A DNA stretch of 64,000 bases from Gnetum montanum (Eukaryota; Streptophyta; Gnetopsida; Gnetales; Gnetaceae): assembly GCA_015680685.1 (NCBI GenBank), contig MNCI01000852.1:782206-846205 (forward strand). The letters run 5' to 3'. The notes beneath the pieces are model-generated. The model saw only the letters and a program-made list of their open reading frames with translations, was not told the origin of the DNA and made no database searches. The translations under genes and the position numbers were made by a program. This document shows positions 11,131 through 23,999 of the stretch, one piece after another. The stretch's first letter is position 1. Every line of letters starts with the position of its first letter.

Positions 11131-11720
11131 TACCTCTTGTTTATTTTGATACTTAGGCATTTCTCCTCTAACCCCAAACACTTTGCCATTACTTTTCCAT
11201 CCTATACTTACATCTTTTTCCTTATCTCTTATCAACACTTAGCCAAATGTTATTTTTCCTTCCTTTCTCCTAACCCTCAACCAATTTATGGTCTTTCCAT
11301 TACTTATCATCATTTAGTTGAGTCTCAAACCTTTTTCCATTTTTCCTACTTAGCGAAATTTTGACTCTCCACTTCTTGACATTTAACTAACTTTTCTTTT
11401 CCATTTCTTTCCACACTTAGTGAAATTTTTATTTTTTCTCTTCTCTATACTTAGCTAGATTTTGGTCTTTCTTCTTGAAACTTAGCTAATTTTCAGTCTT
11501 TCTTCTTACTATCCTCATACTTAACTAATTTTTTATTTTCCTTGCTTCCTATACTTTAACAATTTTGTCTTCCCTTGCTTCCCCAGCACCTAGTTTATTT
11601 TTGGCTTTTACCTCCTCTTTTCCTACTTAGCCAAAATTTTCAATTTCCCTTATCTTTTCTACAACTAGCCAAATTTTGGATTTTCTTAAGTTTTCCCTAA
11701 GTTAATTTAGAGTATTCTAC
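11130..11720. repeat. Pyrimidine-rich diverged tandem repeats
   Basis: A core like CTTAGCYAAATTTTGG followed by a pyrimidine run (TCTTTCTTCTT) recurs roughly every 40-60 bases, for example at 11223, 11346, 11450, 11486, 11518, 11622 and 11667. The copies are strongly diverged. The strand bias (C+T far above A+G) makes the plus strand look like a long polypyrimidine tract. Open frames in it are by-products of low complexity. Confidence 0.6.
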
Positions 11721-13160
11721 TTCCTCCATGCTTATCCTTCTCCTAGCTTCCCTACTCAGCATCATACCTACATGTGGTATCCTTGCCCAGTCCTAGCCCC
11801 CCACATGATGACACTAATACAATCGTCATCATGGCACCTAGGAGACCAAGCTAGCCTTTGCTAACTTTGCAACCTAGTCTATCTTTCCTTTTATAAAATT
11901 TAAATAATTTTAATTTTATATATATATATATATATTATTAAATATAAAAAATAATAAAATAAAATATAATACCCTATGTGTTGACTACATGCCAAAGGTA
12001 CACAAAGTAATATACTTACAATTGCAACCCATCTTTCCCTAGCAATAAAAAATAGATTAAAGGTAAGGATAAATTGTTGCACCACCTATGCCTTGCATGC
12101 CATGTGCACCTTGCATGCTGGCCTTGATTTCATCTATGTAGCATTTGCTTAGCCTTCCCCCCACTTTCCCTAGCCTTCCACCCCACATGCACACCTTTGC
12201 TATTTTCCTACATTTACCTACAAAATCCTTGAACTCAAACTAGCACCATCCTTCTTATGAGGGTACCTTTGCTTGGCTTTGGCCACCATTACTAGCCCCC
12301 ACAAATCCCAATCTACCTATCCACACTATAGATCTACCAAATCTACCTCTCACCTCTACCCTTTCTCACCTGTCACTGATGTTAGAAAAATTAAGAAAAT
12401 CCTATTTCCAAATGTTTTTCTCTCCCCTGAGAAGCCTAGACAAAATATTAACAGTACTCTTTCCCCTTGCTTATGTAAGCTAATGTAGTTAGCATCACAC
12501 ATCATGGCTAGCATGGCCATTACCATCACTTCAGGCACATAGTCCTCACCCACACTTGAAGTCAAAAATAGTGAAAAGTATAGTGAAATGCTACTTACCT
12601 AAGTGGTGCTAGAGCAAGGCTAAACTTATTCCTAACATCATCTACCTATTTTCTACATGTTCCTTGGTGAAACCCACTTACATCCTTTCCACGCTCTTTT
12701 CTCCTCTTCCTCTTAACATATGGCATCATCCTTCAAGCAACCTAATCCAAAGCAAAATCTCAAATAGAAAAATTGTAAAATGACCTCTCTCTTTTTTTTT
12801 CTCACTTTTATTTTTATTTTGATTTTAATTTTCTCAAGGAAACGTGAGTTCATGTCTTCACAACTCATGATAACATAACATCATATATCCCTAGAATCCA
12901 TATCACCACATCAACTTCATACATGACCTCATAGCCTCAATACTTGAAATACCTCACCATTATACCAAGATGCCTCTTGACTCATTCAAACTAATCTATA
13001 AGGTTCATAAACCTTTATAACTTAAATTTAACACTAAAACTAACATTTAAAATTAGCAATTTAACTTTATTTCCCTTATTTTATACTCAACCTATAAGTT
13101 TTCTAACTCTATGACTTTGAATTTTCCTTATGTAACTATCCTTTCCTCTCATGCTTTATA
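11720..13160. other. Non-coding stretch with (TA)n microsatellite
   Basis: Contains a TA dinucleotide run at about 11917-11936 and CT-rich sequence with recurring CTAGCC/CCTTGC words. Open frames (12273-12488 and the opposite strand) have no recognisable motif. It may be the 5' non-coding or gag-less part of the Tat-like element that follows. Confidence 0.45.
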
Positions 13161-16100
13161 GGCCATGGACCCAACCATTCTTGACTAATTACATGAGCAA
13201 CTTGCCTTCGATGGGTCCCATGAACAAGTCACTAAGCCTCTTAATGAGGACTTAATTGATATATCTCCCTTAGACCCCTTAGACTCAATAACCTTAACCC
13301 TAGACATCACTAAGAAATACTTGATTCCACAAGCTAATCTTATCTTCCTAGATCATGAGCTAGTCCTAACCAATGAATCTCTCCCCACATTAGCTATTAA
13401 TAACCACCAAAATAAGGAAATGGTCCTACAACTAGAGGCAAACTTACCCAACAATCATAAAGATTTCATCTTAGAAACACTTCAAAAAAAATCTATCACC
13501 TTTGCCTAGGGATATGATGACATGCTAGGTTTTAACCTATCTTTGGTACAACATAAAATCATTCTCAAAGAAGGTTTCAAGATCATTAAGAAAAAATCCA
13601 AAAAAATCAAATTTGATCTATATTACACCATTATAGATGAGATTACCAAGCTATATAACATAGGCTTCATACATCATGTAGACTACTTGGACTAGGTATA
13701 CAACATGATCTTTGTTCCCAATAAAAACATAGACATTAGGATATGCATCAATTTTCATGATATCAACAAATTAATATTAAACGATGACTTTCTGTTACCC
13801 AACATAAATCAACTTATAGACACTATGATGAGTCATGCTTAGTTTCATTTACACTTTTACAAGTTACAACATTTCACTCTATTTATAACTCCATGGGGAA
13901 CATTTTTCTATACATTTGGAATCAAAAGTGTTGAAGCAACATATCAATGAGCCATGACTTTTATATTTAATGATATGATGTTTAGAACTATCAATGATTA
14001 TGTGCATAATCTAATTGTCAAATCCATCCTAGCAATTGATCATCCTACTAATCTTGATGTAGTCTTGGCTCATTATATCCAATAAAACCTTTATTTAAAC
14101 TCCAAAATGTGTATCTTTGGTGTACAAATAGGAAGAATGCTATGATTCTTAGTTCTAGCCATTGGTATCAAGATAAACACTGAAAAAGTCCAAGAAATCA
14201 TGAATTTTCCACAATCTAAGTATCTTAAAGACATGTATATCTTGTAAGGTAGACACCAATCCATTCATTATTTTATATGTAATCTTAGAGATCAATTTCA
14301 TTTGCTATCTCACTTAAGAAATCAACTTTTAACTAGGACTTGAAGTATTATGAGGTCTTCAATGTGATCAAGTGTGCTTTTACTAATCTTGTAGTTCATT
14401 ATCCTCCTTAGTTTAACCTTTCTTTCTACCTTTGTCTCTCTAATTTTGATCACTTCATTATAGTCATGCTTTTCCAATGGCACAAAGATGATGTAAATCT
14501 TCCTATCTATTACATCTTCCATCCATTCTCTAATTATAAAACATGATATAAAAATATGAAAAAATATTACTTAGGCCTTGTCTTTGCCCTTAAAAATGGA
14601 GATACCACCTACTAGAGGAAAAAGTTCATATGATCTACCAAAACAATATCTTACAATCTATTTGTAATAACCCCAATGATAACAATCGCATTGCAAAATG
14701 GAAAACACTACCTAAAAGGTTTGATCTATCCTACCTTGCTCAACACTCCATTAAAGTTCAAGCCATAATGGACCTTAACTCATTAGCCTTGCTATTAGAA
14801 CCTTTGATTGTAATCATTCAACATCCCCTTGAGGAATCAAATGAGAAGGAGATACCTCCTCTTCAACTTTAACATTGACACACAAGGATTTGGATTCATA
14901 CTTATACTTTGATGGTGCTCATACAACTCAAGGCTGTAGTGCAACTTTTGTTCTTCATTTTCAAAGCATGACTCCTATCTATCAAACTTATAAATTTAAT
15001 TTTTCATGCACTAATAATGTAGTTGAATATGAAGATCTTAATCGAAGTTTACTCTTACCAATCCAACTTGGTATAAAAAGGCTCTTAGTTTATGGTGCTT
15101 CTTAATTAGTCACATGACAAGTAAATAATTAATATTCTTGCAAGGCTAAATACCTTTAGTCTTACCTAATTGAGTTTCTCAGTTTGAAAATGTTTGCTCA
15201 CACATATCCATCGCTCGAAAAATATGCTTGTAGATGTATTAGCTACTTTTGATCTCCCTATTAACCCTGTTTTTCTTAAGGATCAATTATCTTACCCAAT
15301 GAAAGATACACACATCACTTTTATAAATACACAACATGTTGTCTTAGCTAACTTAGAGGAAGGAAAATAATATTAATACATTATAAAATCCTTGTAAACC
15401 ATGGAAGCTCCCAAAAACTTATCTTCATCCCAAAATAATTCTTTTTGTAAATGTTCTAAGAATTTTTATATTGTTGACCCCAATATTTTATGTTATATTT
15501 CCATATCAAGTGTTCTTTTACATTGCTTAAGTCATGACTAAGTACAAAACATTTTAAAATAACATCATTTAGGCATATGTGGTAGTCACTTAGATTCATG
15601 GTCTCTTAGAGCTCGTATTATATCACTATATTACTAATGTCCTATGATGTTTAAGGACACATATAAAATAGTTAAAATATGTTATACATGTCAACATCAT
15701 GCTTCACTTATTTACATATGATCTCAAGTGCTTTGAAATTTGGAAACCATATGGTCCTTCCAAAAATGGGGGCTAGATCTCATAGGTTCTATCAATTCTA
15801 CATCTTTCACTAGTCATCGATTCATCTTAATAGCTACAAAGTACTTTATCAAGTGGGTGGAAGTTAGTCTTTTAAAAATCTATAACATCCAAATACACCT
15901 ATCTTTGTATCTTAGATCATATCATCATCCCCTTTGGTATTTCCCTCCACATTTTCACTGATAATAGACCCCAATTGAAGAGTAAAGAAGTTGCTAAATT
16001 CTATGATGAATATCAAATCTCCTAGTCATTCTCATCCCCATATCATCCCTAGTTCAATGGTTAAGCCAAGTTAAACAATAAATCCCTCATCATCCATTTG

Positions 16101-16430
16101 GTTAAAATCATGGTTGAAAAATCCCAATGAAATTAGCATACCCAACTATGTCATGCACTTTGGGTCTACCAACTTACTTTCCATAATACAATTGGCTAAA
16201 CTCCATTCATGCTTACCTATGGATTAGAAGTAGTGTTGCCTATGGAGCTAGATGTGTCTTTTCTTCATGCATCCTTAAACAATTGGATGTTAGACAAAGA
16301 GAATAATAAAATGCATTGTGTTGAGCTATACATAATTGAAGAGAACTACAAGTAGGTCACAATCAACATTCAAAATCATTAGGAAGCCATGTACCATAAC
16401 CATGACAAGCATGTCAAACTATCATAGATC
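13160..16430 (+). pseudogene. Element C: degenerate Tat-like pol (RT, RNase H, aRNH, integrase)
   Basis: Reading the plus strand through stops gives RT motifs: IIDEITKLYNIGFIHHVDY (about 13635), ICINFHDINK (13743), ITPWGTFFYTFG (13890) and INDYVHNLIVKS (about 13990), where the catalytic YVDD is YVHN, so both Asp are lost. The segment YLYFDGAHTTQG at about 14900 and NFSCTNNVVEYEDL mark the aRNH. Integrase follows with WGLDLIGSI (about 15768) and YFIKWVE (15845). Order RT-RNase H-aRNH-IN is that of the Tat lineage, and similarity to element E is evident block by block. AT drift and dozens of stops mark it as old. No gag or protease was recognised upstream. Confidence 0.8.
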
Positions 16431-16599
16431 AAATAAGGTATGTCCTATAGCATTTCCCTAATATCAAAACAGATAATTTCTTTTCAAACTAGCAAGGTTT
16501 CTTCATTGTCCTTAGGAACCTTGGCAATGGAGCATACTATTTACCTAACCCATAGGGAAATCAATATTCAAATCTTGTGAATAGTGCCTACCTAAAATG

Positions 16600-18906
16600 G
16601 TTCTCCATTTAAGGAAAAAAATTAAAATAAGATAAAAATCATCAGGTTTGCTCTAACCTTTACCTCTTGCTTATTTTAGTCTTATTACACTGGTTTCAAT
16701 TTCTTCATATCTCACTTTTTGTTCAATTTCCTTGAGCTCCTCAACATCCTATAAGCATCATTATGACTCATTTTATCATTGGTTTTGACATCTTGGAGGA
16801 TTGGAGTTGTAGTTTGGAAAAATGCAAGAAAATTTTTATTAGTGAAATTAATACTAACATTAGTGTTAGTGTTAGTGTCACCCCTTGCATGACCTACACC
16901 ATCCAGCTTTTTTGGGGGTCAAAATTACCAAAAACAAACTTTGAGTTTACTTCACTTAACTTCAAGGTTAAATTTGAAAAACCCTAGGCCTATAAATATG
17001 AAATAAAACTAAAATTTAGGCATACTTTCTAGAGATATAATCCCGTTTTTCTAGTTTTGGAGAATCCAAGAGCACAAGCATCTATCTCCACAACATCTCT
17101 CATGTGCTCCATAGCCACCACAGCTCTTCCTGGTAGTCTATGAGCTTAGTTTGATGCCTAAGTCCCTAACGATCTAAGCACTAATGCTAGTTTAGAAACT
17201 TTCATGTTATTTTCCTAGATTTATAATTTTTTAGCATTAGTATTGCTATTTTAGAGCTAGAAATTTTCAGTTGTAGCATAAGTTGCAGACCACTTAGTCA
17301 AAACAACCTTGTTTTAGCCCTAAATGAATTCTAGAGAGTATCTACAACTTTTCCACTGATGGATTAAATTTCAAAACCAAAACCCCTATTTTACTTAGAA
17401 AATGAGTTTTTATTATCAATGTTATCTCCCTAACATTTTCCACCAACACTTGTATCTTTGGCCCTCCTTAGAAGAAAAACACTTTCCATTCATTTAATTA
17501 AGCATTTTCTTTATTGGGGAAGGAAACTAAGACATTTTTCAACATATCAACTTCTCCATTTTTATCATTTTATGCCCCTTTAATTACTTTTTGACACTTA
17601 TATTTTATTTCATATCATTAGAATCATTCATTTCTATACTTGGTTTGTATTTGCAATAACTAGGCTAATCAAGTTATTACCTAGATTGATCATTTTTCAT
17701 CATCCCTAGTTTGTAAGTAGGAGGCTAAGTCCACATTTAATTGGAAGTTTATGTCCCATTGTATCATAAACATTGACTTATCAAAAGTTATATCAGATGG
17801 AAGACTATTTGTGATCACAAGTTAGGTATCTTAAACTTCATTTATTGAGGTTTTTTTGTAAGGTTGACAAAGAGCAATTTTGCAAGAACATTTTTGGCCC
17901 CAAGAGGGCCAATAGGGTTTTCTGGTGTCACAATCTTATTGGTGATAGCTATTCCATAAGCCATGAGCATCAATGGTGGAATAACTATCCTTCAACCTAT
18001 TGTCAACATTTGCATCACTTTCAATAATTTTTCTTAAACTTAAAATAGCAAAAGGATTCGATGTAGGAATAGAAAGCCATGACAAGTCATAGCTTAAGTT
18101 GCTTTTAAGGTAATAAAATAATTTTTTTTGAACTAGTATAGTTTTTTGTAACTTATAAATTTTTTTAATTAGTATGCACATATGTTTAATTTTTGAAGAG
18201 GATTCAACATGAATTTCTCAACACTTGAATAAAATTTCATGCACAACTTTTAAACAAGAAACATGTGTACTCTTCTTCAATGTAAGTACATCTTGGTGAT
18301 AAGAGTCTTAGCATAGAAACCCTAGAGCATGTTTGGTTCCAATGGGCAATGCTCAATTATAGATTAATAAAAAATTAACCTAAAAGTAATTTTTAATTTG
18401 CTATATCTATATATCCAAAAGGTTCTCATAAGAATTAAGTAAAAAGGTTATTTTTATTTTCAAAAATAAGTTAGTTAATAAAAAAATTGCAGCCCTCTTT
18501 TACTTATACTTTATACTTGCACATTTCATTCTATTAACTGAAATTTCTTTAAAAGGGTTGCTTGTTTTAAATAGGAGTTAACAATCTAGCACTAAATGCC
18601 ACTACTATTGGCCTCTTAGCTAAAATATATATAATATATTGAATGATTTTTTTAAGATAATTAACTATACCATATTCAAATATTTTTAATATAGCTAACA
18701 ATTAGCAGCTTAAGTGATTAGTTTAGTGTCTTCTTATAATTAAGAAGTTTTAGCTACAATGTACTTGTAACAATATAAATTTATGATATCGCTAATTTTT
18801 TACATATCCCATATTATTGAAGGTATAACTTAAAGTTTATATGACATGTTTTCGAAAACACATGAGTAGGAATAAAATGCAAAACATTGCTAAAATTACG
18901 CAGAGT
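16600..18906 (+). repeat. LTR-like non-coding stretch downstream of element C
   Basis: A plus-strand TATA box (CCTATAAATATG, 16989-17000) is preceded by AT-rich sequence and followed by a CA/CT-rich leader, the layout of an LTR promoter. This position fits the 3' LTR of element C, but no partner LTR was found and the borders are unknown. From about 17500 on, nothing is recognisable; the open frames at 16763-16987 and 17845-18027 match no family. Confidence 0.4.
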
Positions 18907-19221
18907 GATTTTTATCTACATATGTGTCCTGTGATCCCAACACACCATGATGAGATCAAGGTTATTTTTCAATAATATTTATTTATGTTTAGGTCTGACA
19001 CCTAGGCTTAATCTTCTTTCTATAAAAGCATTTTGATAAAAGAAATAAAGAATTCCAATAGAACCATCTCTAATAGGTTATAAGTTCCAATGTTAAAATT
19101 TTAATTAATTGAATAGTGTGTTACACAGTGTTTCTTTGCCTATCAGATCATTAGCCCCTTATGAATTTTTATCTACATATTTATCTTGTGATCCTAGCAC
19201 ACCACAATGAGATCAAGGTTA
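18907..19221. repeat. Tandem duplication of about 0.26 kb: unit 1 and start of unit 2
   Basis: The segment starting TTTTATCTACATATGTGTCC (about 18909) recurs, diverged, about 256 bases later at about 19165. The rest of unit 1 (GGTTATTTTTCAATAAT through TAATTAATTGAATAGTGTG and CATTAGCCCCTTATG) reappears in pieces at 25516-25666 and 31000-31075. Thus unit 2 was split, first by the copia element and then by the LINE. The nature of the 0.26-kb unit is unknown. Confidence 0.8.
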
Positions 19222-19668
19222 TGTAAGAAAATAATTGTGTAGAAAAACCAAATTGCAAAGTAATTAAAGTACAAAATGTGATAGCAAATAGAACTAACCT
19301 CCATCCATTGATGCTTGTAATTAATCTTGTTCAAATTCTTCTTTCACACCGACTCTCTACAACGATGGTGTATGCAATCTCTAAGCATCTTTGAAAGGGA
19401 CCTGAACCACAATCCTACTGTGATTCGTGGTGCCTTTGTTCTCCCATGAAGAACAAATTTATAGGCCACGAAATTAGTTACCATGAGAGAAAATTTAAAA
19501 ATAAGCCACCCAAATTTAAAAATAAGATATTCAAAACCCCATCTAGATGTGGATGCCACCCCAACACCAACGCAAAAATGCATTATGATAGCACGTAAAT
19601 GCGTTATGCCAACCCATATATGCATTAGTCGATATGGAGGCCACTTCAATGTGTAAATACATGTTACA
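19222..19668 (-). repeat. Copia 3' LTR
   Basis: 447 bases; plus strand TGTAAGAAAATAATTG ... ATGTTACA, i.e. TG...CA ends. It is collinear with the LTR at 25076-25515 with scattered substitutions and small indels. The internal side carries the polypurine tract. Confidence 0.9.
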
Positions 19669-19686
19669 ATCTCCCAATTGGTCTCC
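19669..19686 (-). other. Copia polypurine tract
   Basis: The minus strand reads GGAGACCAATTGGGAGAT directly before the 3' LTR (TGTAAC...). GGGAGAT followed by TGT is the usual second-strand primer of plant copia elements. Confidence 0.75.
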
Positions 19687-20039
19687 ATATTTAATAAAGT
19701 CCAGAGGTCAAGAAATAAATGCGTGAATCATGGTGATAGTTCTTCTTAATATGAGTATTATCTTCCATGTATTACAATGCATTAACTCTCAAACGTAATT
19801 CCTTATATGGTAACATAACTTTATGAATAAACCCAATGTTCATTCAAGGCCCTGCTATATGTGTATTTTCTCTAATAACTATATGCACAAACCATATGAG
19901 AAAATAGTGAATAAGAGTTTTATTGAGATTGTAAGTTGTATGTACAACAAATTACATTATGGAACCAAGTCCCATTAGAACTACATGATCCTTAAATAAC
20001 TTCGGTGGCATTCCTTTCGTCAAAGGAACAGCTATTATT

Positions 20040-21515
20040 AATTTAGTGCTTATATGTGCAATGACCACTTTGTTTTCTTTAATGCATTCCCTTATGGCTA
20101 AGTACTTTATGTCGATGCATTTACTTCAACTATCACTCTTATTATTCTTAGCCATAAAAATAGTAGTTGAATTATCACAAAACATTCTTAATGGCCTAGA
20201 TATAGAATCCATAATTCTAAGCCTTATTATCAAACTCTTTAACCATACACCATGTGAAGTAGCCTCAAAACAAGAAACGAACTTTGCCTCCATTGTGGAA
20301 GTAGCAATTAAAGTTTTCTTTCCACTCCTCTAGGATATAGCCCATTCAGCTAGCATAAAAACATAACCAGATGTGGATTTCTGTGAATCGACACAACTAG
20401 CAGAGTCTGAATCGGAGTAGCTAATCACCCCCCCCNNNNNNNNNNNCCCCACAATAACTCAGTTTGTTTATACATAAGCATGTAGTCTTTTGTACCTTGA
20501 AGGTACCTCATCACTTTCTTTGCAGCCCTCCAGTGATCAATCCCTAGATTACTCTAATATTTGTCCAACATTCCCATAGCAAATGCAATGTTAGGTCTTG
20601 TGCAGACTTGAGCATACATAAGGCTTCCAATAGCTAAAGCATATGGAATGTTGCTCATCTAACTCTTCTCTAAATCATTCCTAGGGCACTGGTTCAAATT
20701 GAACCTGTCACACTTCACAATGGGTGCTATACTTGGTAAACAATCTTTCATCTAAAACCTCTCTATAACTTTATTGATATAGGTTTCCTATGATAGTCCT
20801 AGAATACATCTAGATCTATCCCTATGGATCTAAATACCAGTGACATAAGATGCCTCACCTAGATCCTTCATCTCAAAATTCTTAGAGAGAAAATGTTTCA
20901 CCTTCATATAGATAACCACTATTGTTGGTTGCAAGAAGGATATCATCCACATATAGAACAAAAAAATAGATTTTTCTCCACCTTCTAGTATATACATTGA
21001 TCCATGATGTTTTCTTCAAAACCAACTAAAGTGATGATATCATGGAATTTTAAGTACCATTGATAGGAGGCCTATTTCAATCCATATATGGATTTCTTGA
21101 GCTTGCATACTAATTGCTCACCATCACTAGAGAAAAATCCTTCAAGTTGTTTCATATAAACCTCTTCCTCTAGATCACCATTAAGGAATTTTGTTTTCAC
21201 ATCCATTTGATGTAATTCAAGATCAAAATGGGCAACCAATGTCATGATAACATGAAGGGAGTCCTTCTTAGATATAGGAGAAAAGGTCTCCTTGTAATCT
21301 ATTCCCTCTTTCTAAGTGAACCCTTTAGCGACAAGTTTAGCCTTATATCTTTCAATGTTACCCAATGAGTCTTTCTTAGTCTTGAAGACCCATTTGCATC
21401 CAATTGCTTTTACACCATCAAGCAACTTGACAAGATCCAAGACTCCATTAGATGACATAGAGTTCATCTCATCTTTCATGGCATCATACCACAAGTTAGA
21501 TTCCTTACAACTCAT
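20040..21515 (-). pseudogene. Copia reverse transcriptase and RNase H remnant
   Basis: The minus strand begins with WYDAMKDEMNSMSSNGVLDL and GCKWVFKTKKDS, the conserved start of copia RT (A-M-x-E-E, K-W-V-F-K-x-K). Later blocks read through stops: FDLELHQMDVKTKFLNGDLE (about 21250), VYMKQLEGF and KKSIYGLK. The catalytic YVDD region is destroyed. RNase H is recognisable from YSDSDSASCVDSQKSTSGYV (about 20420-20360) and further left, including a frame resembling ATSTMEAKF. An N gap falls between RT and RNase H. All motifs are typical; the gene is non-functional. Confidence 0.85.
20436..20446. other. Assembly gap (11 N) in a C run
   Basis: Eleven N flanked by eight C on the left and four C on the right. 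The gap lies between the RT and RNase H parts of the copia element. A homopolymer assembly failure is likely; the true missing length is unknown. Confidence 0.95.
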
Positions 21516-21889
21516 GGCTTGTGAAAATGTTTTAGGATCATTTTTGGCTCCAATGTTGTAGTTAAACTCCTATAAATACACCATATAGTCACTAGGAATC
21601 ATTGATCTCCTGACTCTAGTAGATCTTCTTAATGTTGGTTCATCATTCTCCTGAGGATCATGATGTTCAATAGGTTGTTCAATAGGTTCTAGTATCTATT
21701 GATCAGTTGGATCTACTACTCCTTGATCAGCAGTTTGTGGAAATTCAATGACAAGTTGTTGTTCATTACACATTTGTGCTCTAGACATATTGTGCACAAC
21801 AATTAGTCTATCATTTGAAATAGTGGCTTGAGCATCTATATGATCTATCTCAAGAACCATGTTCCAAGATCTACTACTCCCACTAATCA

Positions 21890-22760
21890 ATTCATTGTCA
21901 AGAACCTAGTAGTATGTGATGGACAATAAAATTTGTATCCCTTAGACCATTCAGCATATCCAATGAAATATCCACTTATGGTCCTTGGGTCTAACTTCTT
22001 TTCTTGTGGATTATAGAATCTTACTTCAAACAAGCATCCCCTTTCAACCTTTCCATAATTCAAATGGTGTTTTGAAACAACCTTGGTTGGAACTCAGTTT
22101 AATATATACACGACTATCTTAAAAGCTTCAATACACAAGGACTTAGGAGGCTTGGAGTTGCTAAGAATACTCCACACCATGTCCAATAATTTTCAATTTC
22201 TTCTTTCTACCACACCATTCTGGTCTAGAGAACTAGGCATAGTATACTAGGCAACAATCCCATGCTCTTGAAGAAACTTAGCAAATGGACCAGGTGCTTG
22301 TCCATCATTAGTATATCTACCATAGTATTCACCACCTCTATCATATCTCATTGTCTTTATTTGCTTACCGCATTGTTTCTCTACTTTAGCTTTAAACACC
22401 TTAAAGGCATCTAAAGCTTCACTCTTATTATGAAGCAAGTAGAGATACATATGTCATGAATAATCATCAATAAACGTAATGAAATACTTTTGACCATATG
22501 CATCCATATCTAGACTACAAATATTTGTATGTATGATCTCTAATATGTCTAAACTCCTCTTGGCATCTTTCTTTGACATATTGGTCTACTTTCCCTTTAT
22601 GTAGTCCACACCAGTTTCAAAGTCAGTAAAATCTAGAGTACTAAGTACTTCATCATTTGCTAATCACTTTATTCTCTCAATAGAGATATGTCCTAATCTG
22701 TGATGCCACAACATAGAGGGTTTTTCATTCATAACACATCTCTTAATGCTAGCATGAACA
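21890..22760 (-). pseudogene. Copia integrase remnant
   Basis: Integrase inserts the cDNA into the chromosome. On the minus strand the frame shows LWHHRLGHISIERI (HHCC zinc-binding start, about 22715), then YFITFIDDYS (catalytic Asp region), KTMRYDRGGEYYGRY (second Asp, about 22340) and NGVVERRN (catalytic Glu, about 22200). The spacing matches the D-D-35-E core. Several in-frame stops are present. The order integrase before RT is diagnostic of Ty1/copia. Confidence 0.85.
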
Positions 22761-23019
22761 TGCATAGAAGTATAAGAAGTTTCATTTTATAAATTAATTT
22801 TGAAAAGGCCATCTATCAATGTACCATTTCCAATAAGTTCAAATCTATAATATAAACTAAATATAGTGTCTAAAAAATTAAATGAAAATCCCAATGATAC
22901 AAGCCTTAAAACAGAAATTAAATTCCTTGAAAAACTAGGAATATAAAAGGTCTTTTCCAACTCTAACGCAAAACCACTACTTAAAAATAATTTTCATGTT
23001 CCGACTACCTCCACATGTG

Positions 23020-23985
23020 AGTGCATCTTATTGCTTGAACAGATGCATGACTCATTGCCCATTGCTTCCTTAGGTTTTTCACCCCCTACAAGGAATTGAT
23101 ACTATGAATTGTAGAACCAAAATCAATCCACCATGTGTCATTGCCAACATCAACCATATGAGATTCAAAACAAATAAGTAAGAGTTGAGTACCTTTCTTT
23201 TCAAGCCATTTCTAATATTTAGAACAATCCTTCTTAATATCAGCTTGTGCAAGCAAGTTAACCTTCCTCTTGTCTTTGGCTTGTTCTTTATTCTTTCCTT
23301 GTGTAGTCAGATGCACACTCTCTTTCGCTTCCATAGCAAGTATCTCCTCTTCTTGCACACACATGGTCATTAGTTCATTGATTAACCATTTGTCTTTATG
23401 TGTGTTATAAGAAATCTTAAAGTGTCCGTACTGCAGTGCGAGCGTGTTTAAGATGTAGTGCACAAGAAAAGATTATAACATCTTAACCTCAAGTGTTTTG
23501 AGTTGAGCCGCTATATCCCTCATTTGCATGATGCGCTCATGCACACCATGAGTTTCAGTGAGCTTCATGGATGAGAACTTTATTATCAAGGTGTTGGCCA
23601 ATGCCTTGTCTGATGACTCAAATTGTTCATCAATGGTCTTTAACAAAGCATGTAAATTATCATATTATTCCAGTGAACCACGCATACCAGCTGAGATCTT
23701 TATTTTTATGAACATGACACAAAGGCAATTAGATCGCTCCCATTTTTCACAATTACCAATATCATCTGGATGGCTAATTGCTATAATAGCTAGTGGTTCA
23801 TCCTTCTGGATAGCATAATCAATGTCCATCCAACCTAAATGAAGAAGAATTCTCTTCTTCCACACCTTATAATTATCACCCTTTAATTTAGAAATGTCAC
23901 ATTTAAAATCAGAGCAGCTTACAAGTTGTACAACTGCATAATCAAACATGCTAATGTCACTAAATTTGAGGTTAAATACCATAAG
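23020..23985 (-). pseudogene. Copia gag and protease remnant
   Basis: The frame 23982-23665 reads KGDNYKVWKKRILLHLGWMD, the gag N-terminal block (L-x-G-x-N-Y-x-x-W). It continues through one stop into 23463-23212 with YNTHKDKWLINELMTMCVQE, another conserved gag block, and a decayed zinc knuckle (KKDCSKYQKW-like; one Cys left). The protease follows with WWIDFGSTIHS (about 23120), where D-S-G is D-F-G. Start is likely near 23982. Confidence 0.8.
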
Positions 23986-23999
23986 ACATGTTTACCAAT

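Noticed and set aside
9260-12565. Several short frames on both strands
   Set aside because: AT-rich or pyrimidine-rich low-complexity sequence; no start context, motif or conserved second copy.
16763-16987. 74-codon plus-strand frame near the TATA-bearing LTR-like region
   Set aside because: Repetitive Ser/Val segment and no family similarity; too close to the TATA box to be a plausible independent gene.
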